Notes: generated by a model from the sequence alone, not told the origin. A stretch of DNA of 64,000 bases from Mikania micrantha (GCA_009363875.1 CM018682.1:56690031-56754030); one strand, 5' to 3'; positions 45,801-58,830 are shown, counted from the stretch's first letter. Program-made: numbers and translations.

Positions 45801-47919
45801 TGTCACACCCCCACCTCTCGCCACCTGAGATGATGTCATTCACTGTTCTGAGAAGGTTGCGGAAGCATAGTGGTGATGTTTCAGAGATGAGGTGTGACTT
45901 ACTTGATCCGGTATCACCACACACATATTAACTTAAAGTAAATATATTACTAGGATTTCGTAATCACAACCAACATTACAATATATAACTAAGTTTATTA
46001 CATAATCTGATTTATTTAATTACAAGTGTATGAAGTGCATCCTCACCCGGTGGTCACGGTCTTCCTGCAAAAGTTTTAGTTTGAAAAGTTAGCACAAAGC
46101 TGGTGAGATCATAAAGTTCAAGTTCAACAATATGATATGATATGTAAGTCCTCAAAATGTTCAGTTCAAGATAACCGTGGGACCCGTATCTAGTTCCTTT
46201 CGGACGTGATTCTACGATCTTCGAAGACACTACCCACTGGTAATATCTTAATGCCTCATTATCTTAATGTCTATCACAACATTAAAAAGTTCTAAAAACC
46301 GGTAACAAACATTCATAGCAAGGGGATTTGCAGCTCCTAGCAAATGGGTTGTCAGCCGATAGTACTATCATTGTTTCCTGTTCGGCCCCACATGGGTTCA
46401 CTAGATACAGTTCAGAAATGAGGACTTTTAAGTTCTGTGATAGGGTTCTGTTCTCCAGGCAAAATCCCATGAAATCCACATGTTCTCAACAAGTCAAATG
46501 AAATCATGCAGATAACAGTGATACATATCATATGTTTAAGAAATAGTCCCACAATGATTCCCCGATGTTTGTAAAACATTAAAAATAAAAGGGGTTGTAC
46601 GAAACTCACCTGATATCTCACTATAGCAGAATATCACACAAACCAGTAATAATAGGATGATTCTGCATTTATTTATGTTAAATTAGTTATTTATGGTTAA
46701 ACTTACTGATTAGATCTTTCTGAATATCCAATGTCAAAGACATTGCCTTGAAAGTCATCAAACCGATATTAGGTTTTTAATTAATTATTTTAATGTCATA
46801 TCATACAATGTATGATAATATAGGAACCTATATTGATTCAGGTTCCTAATACAAGGTTGATGACACACTTGATTAATCAGAATAATCTCGGATTAACCAA
46901 ATAGTTAATGTTGTTGATTATAATGCTAAAACAGTTTCTAGACAGATTAATGGCTCATTAATGATCAATACTTGTTATTGATTACCCAAATATCATGAAA
47001 TATCACAATGTAGCATTAGAATAGGTTTAATAACCATGTTTAACATACTAATCTGACTGTTATCATAAACATCAGATAATCGTTCCAATGAGTATGTTAA
47101 TGATTATGATTAGTTTGAAACACTTGGATCTAACCTTGCATTTCAAGGATTGACCAAAATAATCACCTCCATTGAAATGGTTTAAACCATTATAACCATT
47201 GTTATAATCCCATGCAAACCGGGCATTACAACGGATCAAAACAAGGATTTACCCGTTAACAGTTCGAGTTCTTTATTTCTAACCAATCCTAGCCATCATC
47301 TAGGCAATAATCAACAACCCTAATTATATCATTAAGTTCAAAACCAAGATTTAATCAATCATTATCAAACTAGAAGGTTAAAACGAACCGTTACCTAATC
47401 AGACGGATTTCTGAGTGCAGAACAGCGATTAGGACTTGCAGAAACGTTCCTTGGTGCGATCCGTGGGTTTAGAAGCTTTTAAAACAGAGATTTGCTACTA
47501 AATTGATGCTCTTGTTCGTCTGGAAGTGAAGAAAAGTCGAGAGAATGAGAATCGTGAAGTTTCCCATGCAATCTGATCTTTTATTCAAATATGCCAACTT
47601 AATACCTGCCAGGCTCACCGCCCCGCGTGGTTGCTTGGCCCGGGGCGTAGTGCGCAGATTCCCCAATATCTCAGATATATTGTGGGCTCCAGGCGTACCA
47701 CCTAGTGAGAAGCGTTGGCACTAGGCGTACCGCCTAACGGCCTTTTTCTCAAAATTTTGGATTTTCTTCATTTCGCGATTAACGGTTTTCGCCTACGTTC
47801 ATCATTTCTCGCATACTATCAACCTGTAATAATTACAATAGATAAATCAATGTGGATCTCAAGCACGACCAAATGTGCTCACGTCATTGATGACGAAATT
47901 CTCAAATATAATTGTCACA
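45801..47919 (-). repeat. 3' LTR of Element 4 (2119 bp)
   Basis: Starts TGTCACACCCCCACC and ends AATTGTCACA on the + strand, next to the polypurine tract. Predicted sense signals: donor TTAG|GTAACG (intron 1 46663-47394), exon 2 46610-46662 (53 nt), donor CAG|GTGAGT and acceptor TTTTGCAG (intron 2 46065-46609). GGCGTACCGCC-type motifs lie at about 47690-47740. No CGAACCT array is present. Confidence 0.85.
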
Positions 47920-47955
47920 ATCTCCTCTTGTTAGAGAAATTTCGTCCTGAAATTT
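47920..47955 (-). other. Polypurine tract and hairpin of Element 4
   Basis: In sense direction: AAATTTCA, loop GGA, CGAAATTT (47955-47937), then CTAACAAGAGGAGAT at the LTR edge. The closing base pair is a mismatch, unlike the other copies. Confidence 0.75.
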
Positions 47956-47989
47956 AGTGAAGACTTACATGATGACAATCGTTTATGAG

Positions 47990-50900
47990 AATAGATGTGG
48001 GTATTTTTCTTTCATCCGATCTTCACGTGCCCATGTATACTCAGGTCCACGTTGTGAGTTTCATCGAACTTTAACAGTTGGTATGTGACTGCGTTTTAAT
48101 ACTTTAGTCTCTCGATCCATCACTTCTACTGGTTCTTCATTGAACTGAAGTTTTTCATCAATTTGGATCTCTTCAAGAGGTACAATTAATGATTCATTAG
48201 TTAAGCATTTCTTAAGATTTGATACATGAAATACGTAATGAATATTACTGAGTTCAGGAGATAACTCAAGTCTGTAGGCTACTGATCCAATTCGTTCTAC
48301 AATTTTGAATGGTCCTACAAATCTTGGTGAAAGTTTACATCTCTTCCCAAATCTAAAAATGCACTTCAAAGGTGAAACTTTCAACATTACTCGATCACCT
48401 ATTTGAAATTCTAGAGGTCTACGACGATTATCAGCATAACTCTTCTGACGATCGCGAGGAGTTTTAATTCGTTCTTGAATAAGTGTGATCTTATCAGTAG
48501 TTTCTTGAATGAATTCTGGTCCTATGATTTAATTTTCACCTACTTCTGACCAACAGATAGGGGATCTACACTTGTGTCCATAAAGTGCTTCGAATGGAGC
48601 GCATTGAATACTGGTATGGTACCTGTTATTGTATGAGAATTCCACAAGTGGAAGATGAATATCCCAGCTAGCTCCAAAATCAATCAGCTTCTGAGCATGT
48701 CTTCAAGAGTTTGATTCGTTCGTTCAGTTTTTCTGTCCGTTTATGGATGATAAGCAGTGCTCATATTGATTTGGGTGCCCAGAGCATTCTGAAGAGTTTG
48801 CCAAAATTGTGACATAAATCGACTATCTCTGTCAGAAATGATAGAGATTGGTACTCCATGTCGAGATACAATATCATTAACATACAGTTTAGCGAGTTGA
48901 TCCATGGAATAATCTTGGATGGGTAAGAAATGCGTAGATTTAGTAAGGCGATCAACAATAACCCATATAGAGTCATGATTTCGTGATGTTCTGGGTAGTT
49001 TAGTGATGAAATCCATAGAGATCTGATCCTATTTCCACATGGGAATCTCAGGTTGTTGCAATAACCCAGAAGGTCATTGATGCTCAGCCTTAACTTTGAG
49101 ACATGTTAAACATCGATCCACGTATTCAGCTATGTGTTTCTTCATTCCAGGCCACCAGTAAAAATATCTAAGATCTTTATACATTTTATTAGCACCTGGA
49201 TGAATAGAATACCTGGATTTGTGTGCCTCATCCAAGATGATTGTTCTAGAGTTACGGAATAAAGGAACCCAAATCCGGCTTTTGAAATACAACACTCCAT
49301 CAGTCTTGGTTTCGAGTTTCTTGTCTAATCCTCTTAACTCCTCAACAGGGTAGTTCGTTGCTTGTAAAGCTTGTTGCTAAGCTTCTCTAATCTGAGGAAT
49401 TAGACTGGTTTGAAGAGCCATCCCTAATGCTTTCACACATAAAGGTTTGACTCTTTCATTGCGACTCAAGGCATCGGCTACGACATTCGCTTTACCTGGG
49501 TGATAACGAACTTCACAGTCATAGTCATTAAAAAGTTCTACCCACCGCCTTTGTCGCATGTTCGACATAATCTGATCTAGAATGTGTTGAAGACTTTTGT
49601 GATCAGTGTATACGATACACTTGGTCCCGTATAGATAGTGTATCCAAATCTTGAGTGCAAACACCACTGCACCAAGTTCTAGATCATGAGTGGTATAGTT
49701 CTTCTCATGTACTTTCAGTTGTCGAGAAGCATAAGCAATTACCTTGTCGTTCTGCATTAAAACACACCCAAGACCTTGACGAGAAGCATCACAGTACACT
49801 GTGAAATTATCCGTACCTTCCGGTAATGCCAAGATAGGTGCATTGCAGAGTTTGTGTTTCAACAGTTGGAATGCCTCCTCCTATTGGGAACCCCATATAA
49901 ACGGTTGATTTTTCTGTGTCAATGTGGTCAGTGGCAAGGCTATTTTTGAAAAGTTCTTGATAAATCGGCGATAATAACCTGCTAGCCCTAAGAATTGACA
50001 TATTTCAGTTGGGGTTCGTGGTGTTTCCCATTGCTTCACAGCTTCAATTTTACTAGGATCCACTTGAATACCGTTTTCATTCACTACGTGCCCAAGAAAT
50101 TGAACTTCTCGTAACCAAAACTCACACTTTGAGAATTTGGGATATAATTTCTCATGTGCCAAAAGTTCTAAGATCAATTTCAAGTGTTGAGCATGTCCTT
50201 ATTGGTTTCGAGAATAAATGAGAATATCATCAATAAACACAATCACAAATTTATCCATATAAGGTCTACATACTCGATTCATCAGATCCATGAAAACTGC
50301 AGGTGCATTGGATAATCCAAACGGCATTACTAAAAATTCGTAATGTCCGTATCGAGTTCTGAAAGCAGTTTTAGGAACATCATCATCGTGAATTCTTAAC
50401 TGATGATATCCAGATCTTAAATCGATTTTTCAAAAGTAAGTAGCACCTTGTAGTTGATCAAATATATCATCTATATGTGGCAATGGATAACGATTTTTGA
50501 TTGTTAGTTTATTGAGTTCCTTGTAGTCAATACACATCCTGAATGAACCGTCCTTCTTTTTCACAAAAAAAAAATTGGTACTCCACAGGGTGAGAAACTA
50601 GGTCTAATAAAACCTTTCTCTAATAGTTCATATAGTTGACCTCATAGCTCTTGCATCTCAGAGGGTGCTAAACGATAAGGAGCTTTAGCTACAGGTGCTG
50701 CACCTGGAATCAGGTCAATTCGAAATTCAACTTGTTTCACTGGGGGTAATCGTGATATATCCTCAGGAAAATCCTTGACTACCAGAATATCTTCGATACG
50801 TCTTTGTAAAGAACCGTTCTCAATTACATGTGCCAGAAAGGCCTGACAACCTTTCCGTAAGCATTTATGAGTTTGCATACAAGAAATGATACCAAGTTTT

Positions 50901-51147
50901 CTACCCGTTCGTTCTCCTTGAACTATCAGTGTATTACTACTGTCAGGTAATGGAATACGAATCACCTTGTTTTGACGTACAACTTCCGCTTGATTATCAG
51001 AAAGCCAGTCCAAACCGACAACGACATCAAAGCTTCCAAGTTCAATGGGAAGTAGATTGATATTGAAAAGGTGATCATTCAAATTCAAGGAACATCCTTG
51101 AATAATACTGCTAGTTTTGATTAACATTCCATTAGCAAGTTCAATAA
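47990..51147 (-). pseudogene. Protease end, RT, RNase H, integrase and chromodomain of Element 4 (broken)
   Basis: Minus-strand domains in order: protease end with GLDWLSDNQAEVV (about 51000); RT from about 50790, broken by several shifts between 50190 and 50640 (including an A-run at 50566-50575); RT thumb (FLGLAGYYRRF, about 49970); RNase H with YCDAS, DLELGAVV, YTDHKSL and ADALSR (49795-49470); integrase zinc domain (HKSRYSIHPG, CLTC, about 49220-49100); core with MDFITKL and SDRDSRF (49016-48830); C-terminal GPF module (48320) and chromodomain start (48130). A stop-rich stretch between 48400 and 48740 damages the rest of the core. Confidence 0.87.
51143..51147. repeat. Left target-site duplication AATAA
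   Basis: Identical to 54668-54672 on the other side of the solo LTR; Element 4 protease coding continues across. Confidence 0.92.
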
Positions 51148-54100
51148 TGTAACATCAATGTACTTCAGGTTGTCCGTACATATGTACAATTGTACCATTA
51201 CGACCTGAGATTTATAATCATTAATGATGATGCATTATTTGATGAATATCACTGTTATTGGTATACATATTTAGAACATATTATTATACGCGTAAACCAT
51301 GGGAAGTTTGGTTGTAACCCAACTAAACAAAACCAGAGAGTTTATCGCAGTTGAATATAGAGATTATGAATTTTGGGTTGGAATAAAAGTAATTGGGAAT
51401 TTGTAGAGTCTGGATGCTAAGCATAGTCAAGGACACATGGTCATGGTTTATAGAAATAGCGGTGGGACGGTGTTGGGGAGGTTGCGATCTACCCCTGCAT
51501 ATGCCCTATACATATGCATATTTCGGTCTATCATGGATGTGTCAGTGATATGGTTTAGTGGGCTGTGAATTGGGAATTGTAATATTATAGTTAATTAAAT
51601 AACGGAAGTCTTACTAGAAATGATTACGCGATGGTGAGGTTACGAGCATAATTTAAACGCGAATGTTATTTTAGAAATATTAACTTAATGATTTATTCGC
51701 TTGAGTGACGATTCACACGAATATAATTATTAAGAATAATATTCTGAAACAATATTCCATAAATCGTAAATCGAATCGAAATTCGATACGTGCGTTGGAT
51801 TCGCAAAGGTGACAATCTTTACGAATACGTACGTAAGTAACGCGTTTCGACGAGATAATTAAATAATATTAACGATATTAAATTAATAAATGAAAACCAA
51901 TAACGTTTATTGGGAATCACAATCAAAAATAAATTCAAACAAATCGTTTTATTTAAATAAATTATTTAACGAAAAATAAAGCGGAAATCGTTTTTTTTTC
52001 GAAACAATTTAAATAAAGTTATCTTATTAAAACGAAACATATTTTTTTAAGTATTATTTGTTTTAAATGTATTTTACATAATGAACCGAGTATTTAACGG
52101 GATTTAACGCGATATAAACGAGACCGAGCACGTGGGGGACGACACGCGATATAAGGAGAAGACTCTCCTCTTCTATCTCATTCCCAACAAACCCTTTCTC
52201 TCTCTAACCTTCATTTTCGTCACCCCCATTTCTCCCCAACTTCTCTCTAGCTTTCCTCCTTCAAATCTTGACGAAATTGCAAGATCTTGGTGCCAAAACG
52301 ACCGTGTGATCGAGAGGAACGTGAAGATACGAAGAAGTCGAGCTTTTGATCGAGTTCGTGAGGTATGTGGACACTTTATTTTCGGTTTTCTTATGATAAG
52401 AACACACGGCTTGTACCCCTAGTCGTTAAACGATTTTAGTACTAGATCCTTGTTAAACGAGTTAACCCTAACATGTTGAAGCCTAGTCGACCCTGCAACA
52501 GATCATATTCGAAGATGAGGATGAACAGGTGCCCAACAAAGGTTCGGCCGAACCTAGGACGGCTGGCTTCAGGTTAGCCGAACCCTAGCAGAATTAGCCG
52601 AACCTTCTTCAGCCTAGCGAACCTCCATCTCAAACGAACCTTTCTCCCTCTTGGGCGAACCATGCTGCCACAGACGAACCTCTTTGCTAACCGAATCAAA
52701 AGGTGGCGAACCCTCTTTTCTGCGAACCTACATGGATGTTGGGTGAACCTGTGCATGTAGCCGAACCCATGACTACCGAACCTTAAAGGGGTGAAAACAA
52801 TGGGACGGCGAACCTATGTGTAGGCCGAAACTAAGCTGACCAGCAAACCCATTTAGCTTGGCCGAACCTTCTCTCTAACTGGAGCCAAACCCTTTTGTTT
52901 CCATGAGCCTATTCACGCAAAAACCCTAAGGACCGAACCTATTAGGCTGGTGCTGGCTGAAGCCATTGATGTATAGCCGAACCTGGACCTGGCTTGGACG
53001 AGGGGCAGCGAACCTAGGTGTAACCGAACCTAAAGGTTCGCTGCATTAGGGTTTACTAATCAACATTTTCTTTTTCTAAGAGGCTAGAGATAACACAAAG
53101 GATATAAACATGTATATAGGGATGTATATACATGGACGTATCCATGCATGCATGAGAAATACTATCTACCACCTTTTCTAAATAATATAAGTTTAAATTA
53201 TGAGTTTATATTGCTTAATTCATTTATGGGAATAGTTTCAATACAACTTCATTAAAACTTAAGTGGATTTTATAAACTAAATAATGATGGTGGAAAGTAA
53301 TTAGTCATGCATGTATGTATTAATTTGTATATGATTAAGGTCAACACCTTGGAATATATATACACATGTAACAAAGAGAACACACATAGGATAACACAAC
53401 GGATTTTCATTGTTAAATATCCTAAACCGACAAATAAATTATACGTTAAGAATGATTAATTATAAAATCCTTAGCGGGATATTTAATTAGGTAAATAAAC
53501 TAAGTTAGTAAAATACTAATGAGTTTAAAGAAAGCCTAAAGGGACACTAAATTTAAGTTGAAATGCATATGATCATAAACACAAACACACCTATTAAATA
53601 CAGGTTGATTGAGTTGTTGTTGATTTCTCCTACGTGAGCGCGCATTATACTGAAACACTGATTCTAAGGACTCAGGTGAGTTCTCATAACCTCCCTTTTA
53701 AACTGTTTTGTTTTAAACTCGGAGGTAAAACATGTATACCGATTTTTAATATTATTTTGATAACACATGGGTGATACCTGTTTATCAATACGATATTCAT
53801 ATTATGGGATTATCACTGTATATGGATTAACATTGATTATTATAACTCCGTGTGGCATTTCTGATGACCTCGGTTATCCGAAATGATCCCATGTATTGTC
53901 ACGTGGGTTACCACAATTCCGTGTATCGTTGTGTTGACTTCGGTCTTCCTAGACGATTACATGTATTGTCACTTGGATTATCGTAACTCCATGAGATCTT
54001 GTTGTTGACTTCGGTCATCCACAATGGTCACATGTATTGTCACGTGGTTGGATACCACTCCATGAATCATGTATTTAACTTCGGTTAATCACAATGATTT

Positions 54101-54667
54101 CATGTATAGTCACTTATACTATTTGAGAATATTGATGTTTGAGATTGGTTGAATGATTATGTGGTTGATTATCTATGATTATATGAGATATGTGATAATG
54201 TGTTTGTGTTATGTGTGTTTGGGGTATGTGATGGATTATCTCGCAGGTACTCATGTGGATTTTCTCAAGAAACTCTAAACTTTTATAATCATGTTGTAAA
54301 ACGCTTTTAAATGTAAAAACTTGTGATTACTCAGCAACTACTTCGTAGTTGACACTTGATTTTTACATGTTTCAGGGAACGAAGACAAGTAGGAAGGGCA
54401 GGATAGCTCTACATTCTTTTGGGACATCATCACGTAGGATCTTGGACTTAGCTAAATAACTGAAATTCTGGCGATTAGAATTTAGGTAGATAGCTAAATC
54501 TCTTTTTTATTTGATGTAACTAATTCATGATAGACATGATTTTTGTGTAATTAATTTGGTTGATTAAATGATTTGTGATGATTTAAATTAGATGCCCACG
54601 AGCTTATGAACAATCTACACATCCCTCATGGCATCCCGACGTTTCCGCCATCGGTCGGGGTGTTACA
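51148..54667 (+). mobile_element. Solo LTR, plus strand (3520 bp), inside Element 4
   Basis: Starts TGTAACATCAATGTACTTCA and ends GGTCGGGGTGTTACA, with no primer site or gag-pol. Very similar to the Element 3 LTRs (56276-57283, 63420-64000). Signals: cassette (51425-51550), TATAAGG (52150), donor GAG|GTATGT (intron 1 52363-53603), exon 2 53604-53675 (72 nt), donor CAG|GTGAGT and acceptor TGTTTCAG (intron 2 53676-54375). Tandem units at about 53870-54110. Perfect AATAA duplications prove a single insertion reduced to one LTR. Confidence 0.94.
52540..53045 (+). repeat. CGAACCT array in the plus-strand solo LTR
   Basis: About twenty-five CGAACC(T/C) cores, often GCCGAACCT or GCGAACCT, irregularly spaced within predicted intron 1. 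Confidence 0.87.
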
Positions 54668-54672
54668 AATAA

Positions 54673-56247
54673 GATAAGGAGTTTCTAGATCTACCGTAGG
54701 CAATGAGAGTAATGATGCAAATTCAGGAGAGATAAAACTCTTATCTGCCCCCGTATCAAACAAAACTGATGATTATAGATTATTAAGAACAAACGTACCA
54801 GTGACAATATTCGCATCATGCCTTGCTTCGGTTGCACCAATCTGAAAAGCTCTCCCCCTAGCTTCATTTCCCGGATTGGTGTTGTTATTGTTCGGACAGT
54901 TCTTCATGAAATGGTCAGAACTTCCACACTTGAAGCATGACCTGTTGGTTTGGATGGTTTGTCGTGGTGCTTGGCTTGGTTGACGAGCAGGAAAGTTACA
55001 GTATTTGGTATAGTGTCCGACTTAATTACAGTTTGTACATTCAGGACATGGTCATGTATGATGATAAGGACACTTATTGCATTTGGGCGCCTGCCCAATA
55101 TAAGCCTTCCTCTCAGGAACAACCGCACCACAGTTTTTCACAATTGGTTTGCTCTGGCTAGTCTCAGCCAGAGCTTTGGTTTTGGTTTTACCAAACCACT
55201 TTCGTTTGGTACCTCTCACAGCATTAGAGGTACTAACATCACTACGGCCTGCAGTTGTATGTGTTTTCGTGGTCAAAGTACCACTCCTTACCGCCTCATC
55301 GGTAAGTTTGGTGGTCAACAAGATTGTACGTTTTAGAGTTGTGGGTTCAGCAACCGTCACTATTCCCCGAATCTGGGGAACCAGACCTTTAATGTACTTC
55401 TCAATCAAAGTTGCTTCCGTAGGAAACATATTGGGATTAAGCAAGTATGTTCATGAAAACGATCGGTATAAGCTAAACAATCAGCACCGATCATCGAGTG
55501 ATTCCAGAACTCCTCTTAGAGCTTTTGGATTTCAGTGATTGAGCAGTACTCTGACATAATCAGAGTTTTAAATTCGTTCCAACCCATAGAATCAACTGTA
55601 GCTGAGCCCAAAGTTTTAGCCTGGGTATTCCACCAGGTTAGAGCTGATTCTTTCAAACAACAAACAGCATAAGACACATTATGCTCGGCCAAACATTGGC
55701 TGATCTTAAGTTTTGTTTCCATCTTCTCAATCCACCTTATGAGCCCAGCCACTCCTTCTTTTCCCGTAAAAGTAGGAGGGTTGCAGGAAGCAAAGTACTT
55801 ATAAGTACATCCTTGTTGTGGTGGATCAGGAGCAGTTGTTTTTGTGGTTGTTGCACCGGTGGTATTATGAGTTTCTACGTTGTCACTAGTAGCATTATGT
55901 TCCATATGATTGTGGTCTCCACCAGAACCCATAGTGATATGAGGTTGGTGTTGTGTCAAAACACCACAAGCTGATAGCTGTTCCCTTACTATTCGTGCTA
56001 TCATCGCTTCATTCGGTTCAGATCCACTTGCTCCTGCAGGTGGAACCGGGTTCACGTCAGGGTTTATAGGTGGAACAGTATTTGTTTCTAGATTTTCAAG
56101 TGGAACCACATTAGCTTCCGAATTGATATGTGGATCCGGATTAAGTTCTACATTCACAGGTGGGACTTGATTCTGCTCAAGGTTAGTAACGTTCTTGGTA
56201 GCTTTCTTAGATGGTCGACCTCTTTTAGGAGCCTTTGTTCTGCTCAT
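54673..56247 (-). pseudogene. Gag and protease start of Element 4 (broken)
   Basis: The minus-strand start at 56247 reads MSRTKAPKRGRPSKKATKN, a basic AT-hook-like GRPSK stretch, followed by Asn/Pro-rich repeats (NPDPHIN, NTVPPINP) over residues 30-75. The gag core has ALTWWNTQAKTLG and, after a shift near 55450-55515, YIKGLVPQIRGIV. Two knuckle regions follow: CNKCPYHHT, then a degraded first knuckle and CFKCGSSDHFMKNC (about 54895-54936). Protease begins with LFDTGADKSF (about 54745) and is cut at 54672 by the solo LTR. Stop codons lie in the knuckle linker and before the protease. Confidence 0.83.
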
Positions 56248-56275
56248 ATGTAGACGAACTCAGGTGAGTTCAAGA
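56248..56275. other. Rearrangement junction between Element 4 and the Element 3 LTR
   Basis: Element 4 homology ends just beyond its gag ATG, and LTR homology to 53660 begins at about 56276. The bases between contain ACTCAGGTGAGTTC, which also occurs at 56289-56302 inside the LTR. No target duplication is seen. Confidence 0.7.
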
Positions 56276-57283
56276 ACACTGATTCTAAGGACTCAGGTGA
56301 GTTCTCACAATCTCCCTTTTAAACTCGGAGGTAAAACACATATACCGATTTTTAATATTATTTTGATAACACATGGGTGATACCTGTTTATCAATACGAT
56401 ATTCATATTATGGGATTATCACTGTATATGGATTAACATTGATTATTATAACTCCGTGTGGCATCTCTGATGACCTCGGTTATTTGAAATGATCACATGT
56501 ATTGTCACATGGGTTACCACAATTTCGTGTATCGTTGTGTTGACTTCGGTCTTCCGAGACGATTACATGTATTGTCACTTGGATTATCATAACTCCATGA
56601 GATCTTGTTGTTGAATTCGGTCATCCACAATGGTCACATGTATTGTCACGTGGTTGGATACCACTCCATGAATCATGTCTTTAACTTCGGTGAATCACAA
56701 TGATTTCATGTATAGTCACTTACACTATTTGAGAATATTGATGTTTGAGATTGGTTGAATGATTATGTAGATGATTATCTATGATTATCTATGATTATAT
56801 GAGATATGAGATAATGTGTTTGTGTTATGTGTGTTTGGGGTATGTGATGGATTATCTCGCAGGTACTCATGTGGATTTTCTCAAGAAACTCTAAACTTTT
56901 ATAATCATGTTGTAAAACGCTTTTAAATGTAAAAACTTATGATTACTCACCAACTACTTCGTAGTTGACACTTGCTTTTTACATGTTTCAGGGAACGAAG
57001 ACAAGTAGGTAGGGCAGGATAGCTCTACATTCTTTTGGGACATCATCACGTAGGATCTTGGACTTAGCTAAATAACTGAAATTCTGGCGATTAGAATTTA
57101 GTTAGATAGCTAAATCTCTTTTGTATTTGATGTAACTAATTCATGATAGACATGATTTTTGTGTAATTAATTTGGTTGATTAAATGATTTGTGATGATTT
57201 AAATTAGATGCCCACGAGCTTATGAACAATCTACACATCCCTCGTGGCATCACGACGTTTCCGCCATCGGTCGGGGTGTTACA
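56276..57283 (+). repeat. 5' LTR of Element 3, 3' third only
   Basis: Nearly identical to 53660-54667 of the solo LTR, ending GGTCGGGGTGTTACA before the primer site. Keeps donor CAG|GTGAGT (intron 2 from 56297) and acceptor ATGTTTCAG (56991). Exon 1, TATA and motif array are absent. Confidence 0.9.
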
Positions 57284-57300
57284 GATTGGTATCAGAGCCT
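57284..57300 (+). other. Primer-binding site of Element 3
   Basis: GATTGGTATCAGAGCCT follows the LTR end at once and is complementary to the 3' end of initiator methionine tRNA. Confidence 0.88.
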
Positions 57301-58830
57301 GGGTTACAGGGAATTAGGTTACTAGAAATGGTTGACCTAGTCTATAACCGTCGGATACCGTTGTATGAAGAAATTCATACACTAGTTAGTATATTCAGGA
57401 TTTTATGCTTATGTGTTTATTACATGTTAACTGAACTCCTGTTATACATCTGATTATATATGCTGCTTACTGATTATTTGCTTACCTGTGCCCTAATGAC
57501 TCGATAAGGACATACTCTTGGTGTATTGTAAAGGTGGTGGGACGGTGGTTTGGGCGGTTGCGACGTACCCTCATCATATTCCCTATACATATACCATTTA
57601 CAGTACATCGGGTGGATGTCAGTATCGAGGAATAAGGGAACTATCCCGTTGGGAAATTAATTGCTTAGGAAATTAACTGCTTATGAATTTATGTGCTTTA
57701 AAATTTTCTGTTAGATCTTTTGATCTCTAGACAAGGACACACTCGTGGTATACTACAAAGGTGATGGGACGGTGATTTGGGAGGTTGCGACCTATCCTTA
57801 CATATGCCCTATACATATACCATTTGTAGTATATCGGGGGTCTGTCAGTGTCAGGAACATAGGATATTATTAGGATATTACTAAGAAATGTTGTAGAGTT
57901 ATGGTTGATGGACTGTTGATGGTATGTTGGTTAAAGTTGGGTTGGATTGACACTTTAGATGATCACATTTGATGAACACCTATAAACTCATTAACAGACA
58001 CACTTATTGGACACGTGGGGTGTATAGGATCAACGAACGATATGAACGATTAGTGATGGATTGTAGACTTGGGTGATGATATAGACACTTGGGGATAATA
58101 TAAACGCATAGTGATGATACTAACGCTTAGTGATGGTATGGACACTTGATGAGAATAAATTATAGGGACGATATGAACACTTAGTGACAATAAGAGCACT
58201 TAGTGATGATATGAACCCTCGTTGATAATTATGGACATTGGGATTAGTATGGACTTCTAGTGAACTTAGACATTAGGGGAACTTTAATGTCAGGTGAACT
58301 TAGACATTAGGTGAACTTAGAAATAGGTAAACCTACATGTCTGGTGAACTTAGACATTAGGCGAACCTAATTGTCCAAGGGAACTAGAGACCACTTCACT
58401 CAAAATTATCCTACTTGGGATAAGGTTTGTGAAGTGAGACAATGGTAAGATACATGATACACCCTAAATTCTGATAAGGGCATAATCGTGGTACAATGCA
58501 ACGGTGGTGGGACGGTGTAGGGGAGGTTGCGACCTACCCCTGCATATGCCCTATATATAAGCTTGTTGCATTGCATCGGGAGGTTGTCAGTGTTGGTATA
58601 GGGTGGAGAATGTTGGTACTTAGGAATATTTAGTTAATATTAGATATGACCAACTAGGGTACTTAGTATAATATTAGGGTAATTTATAATTTATATTGGG
58701 TTTAATGACAGATAGGAGAAAAATATAGTTCCTATACGTAATCCTAACTGTTGAAATGAACTCATTAGACCATAGTTTGTATAACTTACGTTGTAAATGG
58801 TAGTAACATGTTTCTAAGATCCTCAGAAAC
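57301..58830 (+). other. Long leader of Element 3 with three cassette copies
   Basis: Non-coding leader between primer site and gag. Cassette copies at about 57510-57630, 57735-57860 and 58475-58600 share GGTGGTGGGACGGTG, GAGGTTGCGACCTA and CCCTATA. Further repeats of GGTGAACTTAGACATTAGG occur at about 58260-58370 and of TAGTGATGATA at 58080-58210. No acidic ORF like that of Element 2 is present. Confidence 0.8.

Larger units (their letters stand above)
45801..56262 (-). mobile_element. Element 4: minus-strand Ty3/gypsy chromovirus, interrupted by a solo LTR
   Basis: Reading on the minus strand: gag (from 56247), protease, a solo LTR of another family at 51148-54667, then protease, RT, RNase H, integrase, chromodomain and the 3' LTR (45801-47919). 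The 5' LTR and primer site are missing because sequence beyond 56262 switches to the Element 3 LTR. The left target duplication would be AAAAC (45796-45800); its partner is lost. The element lies inside the LTR fragment at 45377. Confidence 0.88.

Noticed and set aside
54915..55540. Plus-strand open frames opposite Element 4 gag
   Set aside because: Shadows of the minus-strand gag coding, without motifs.
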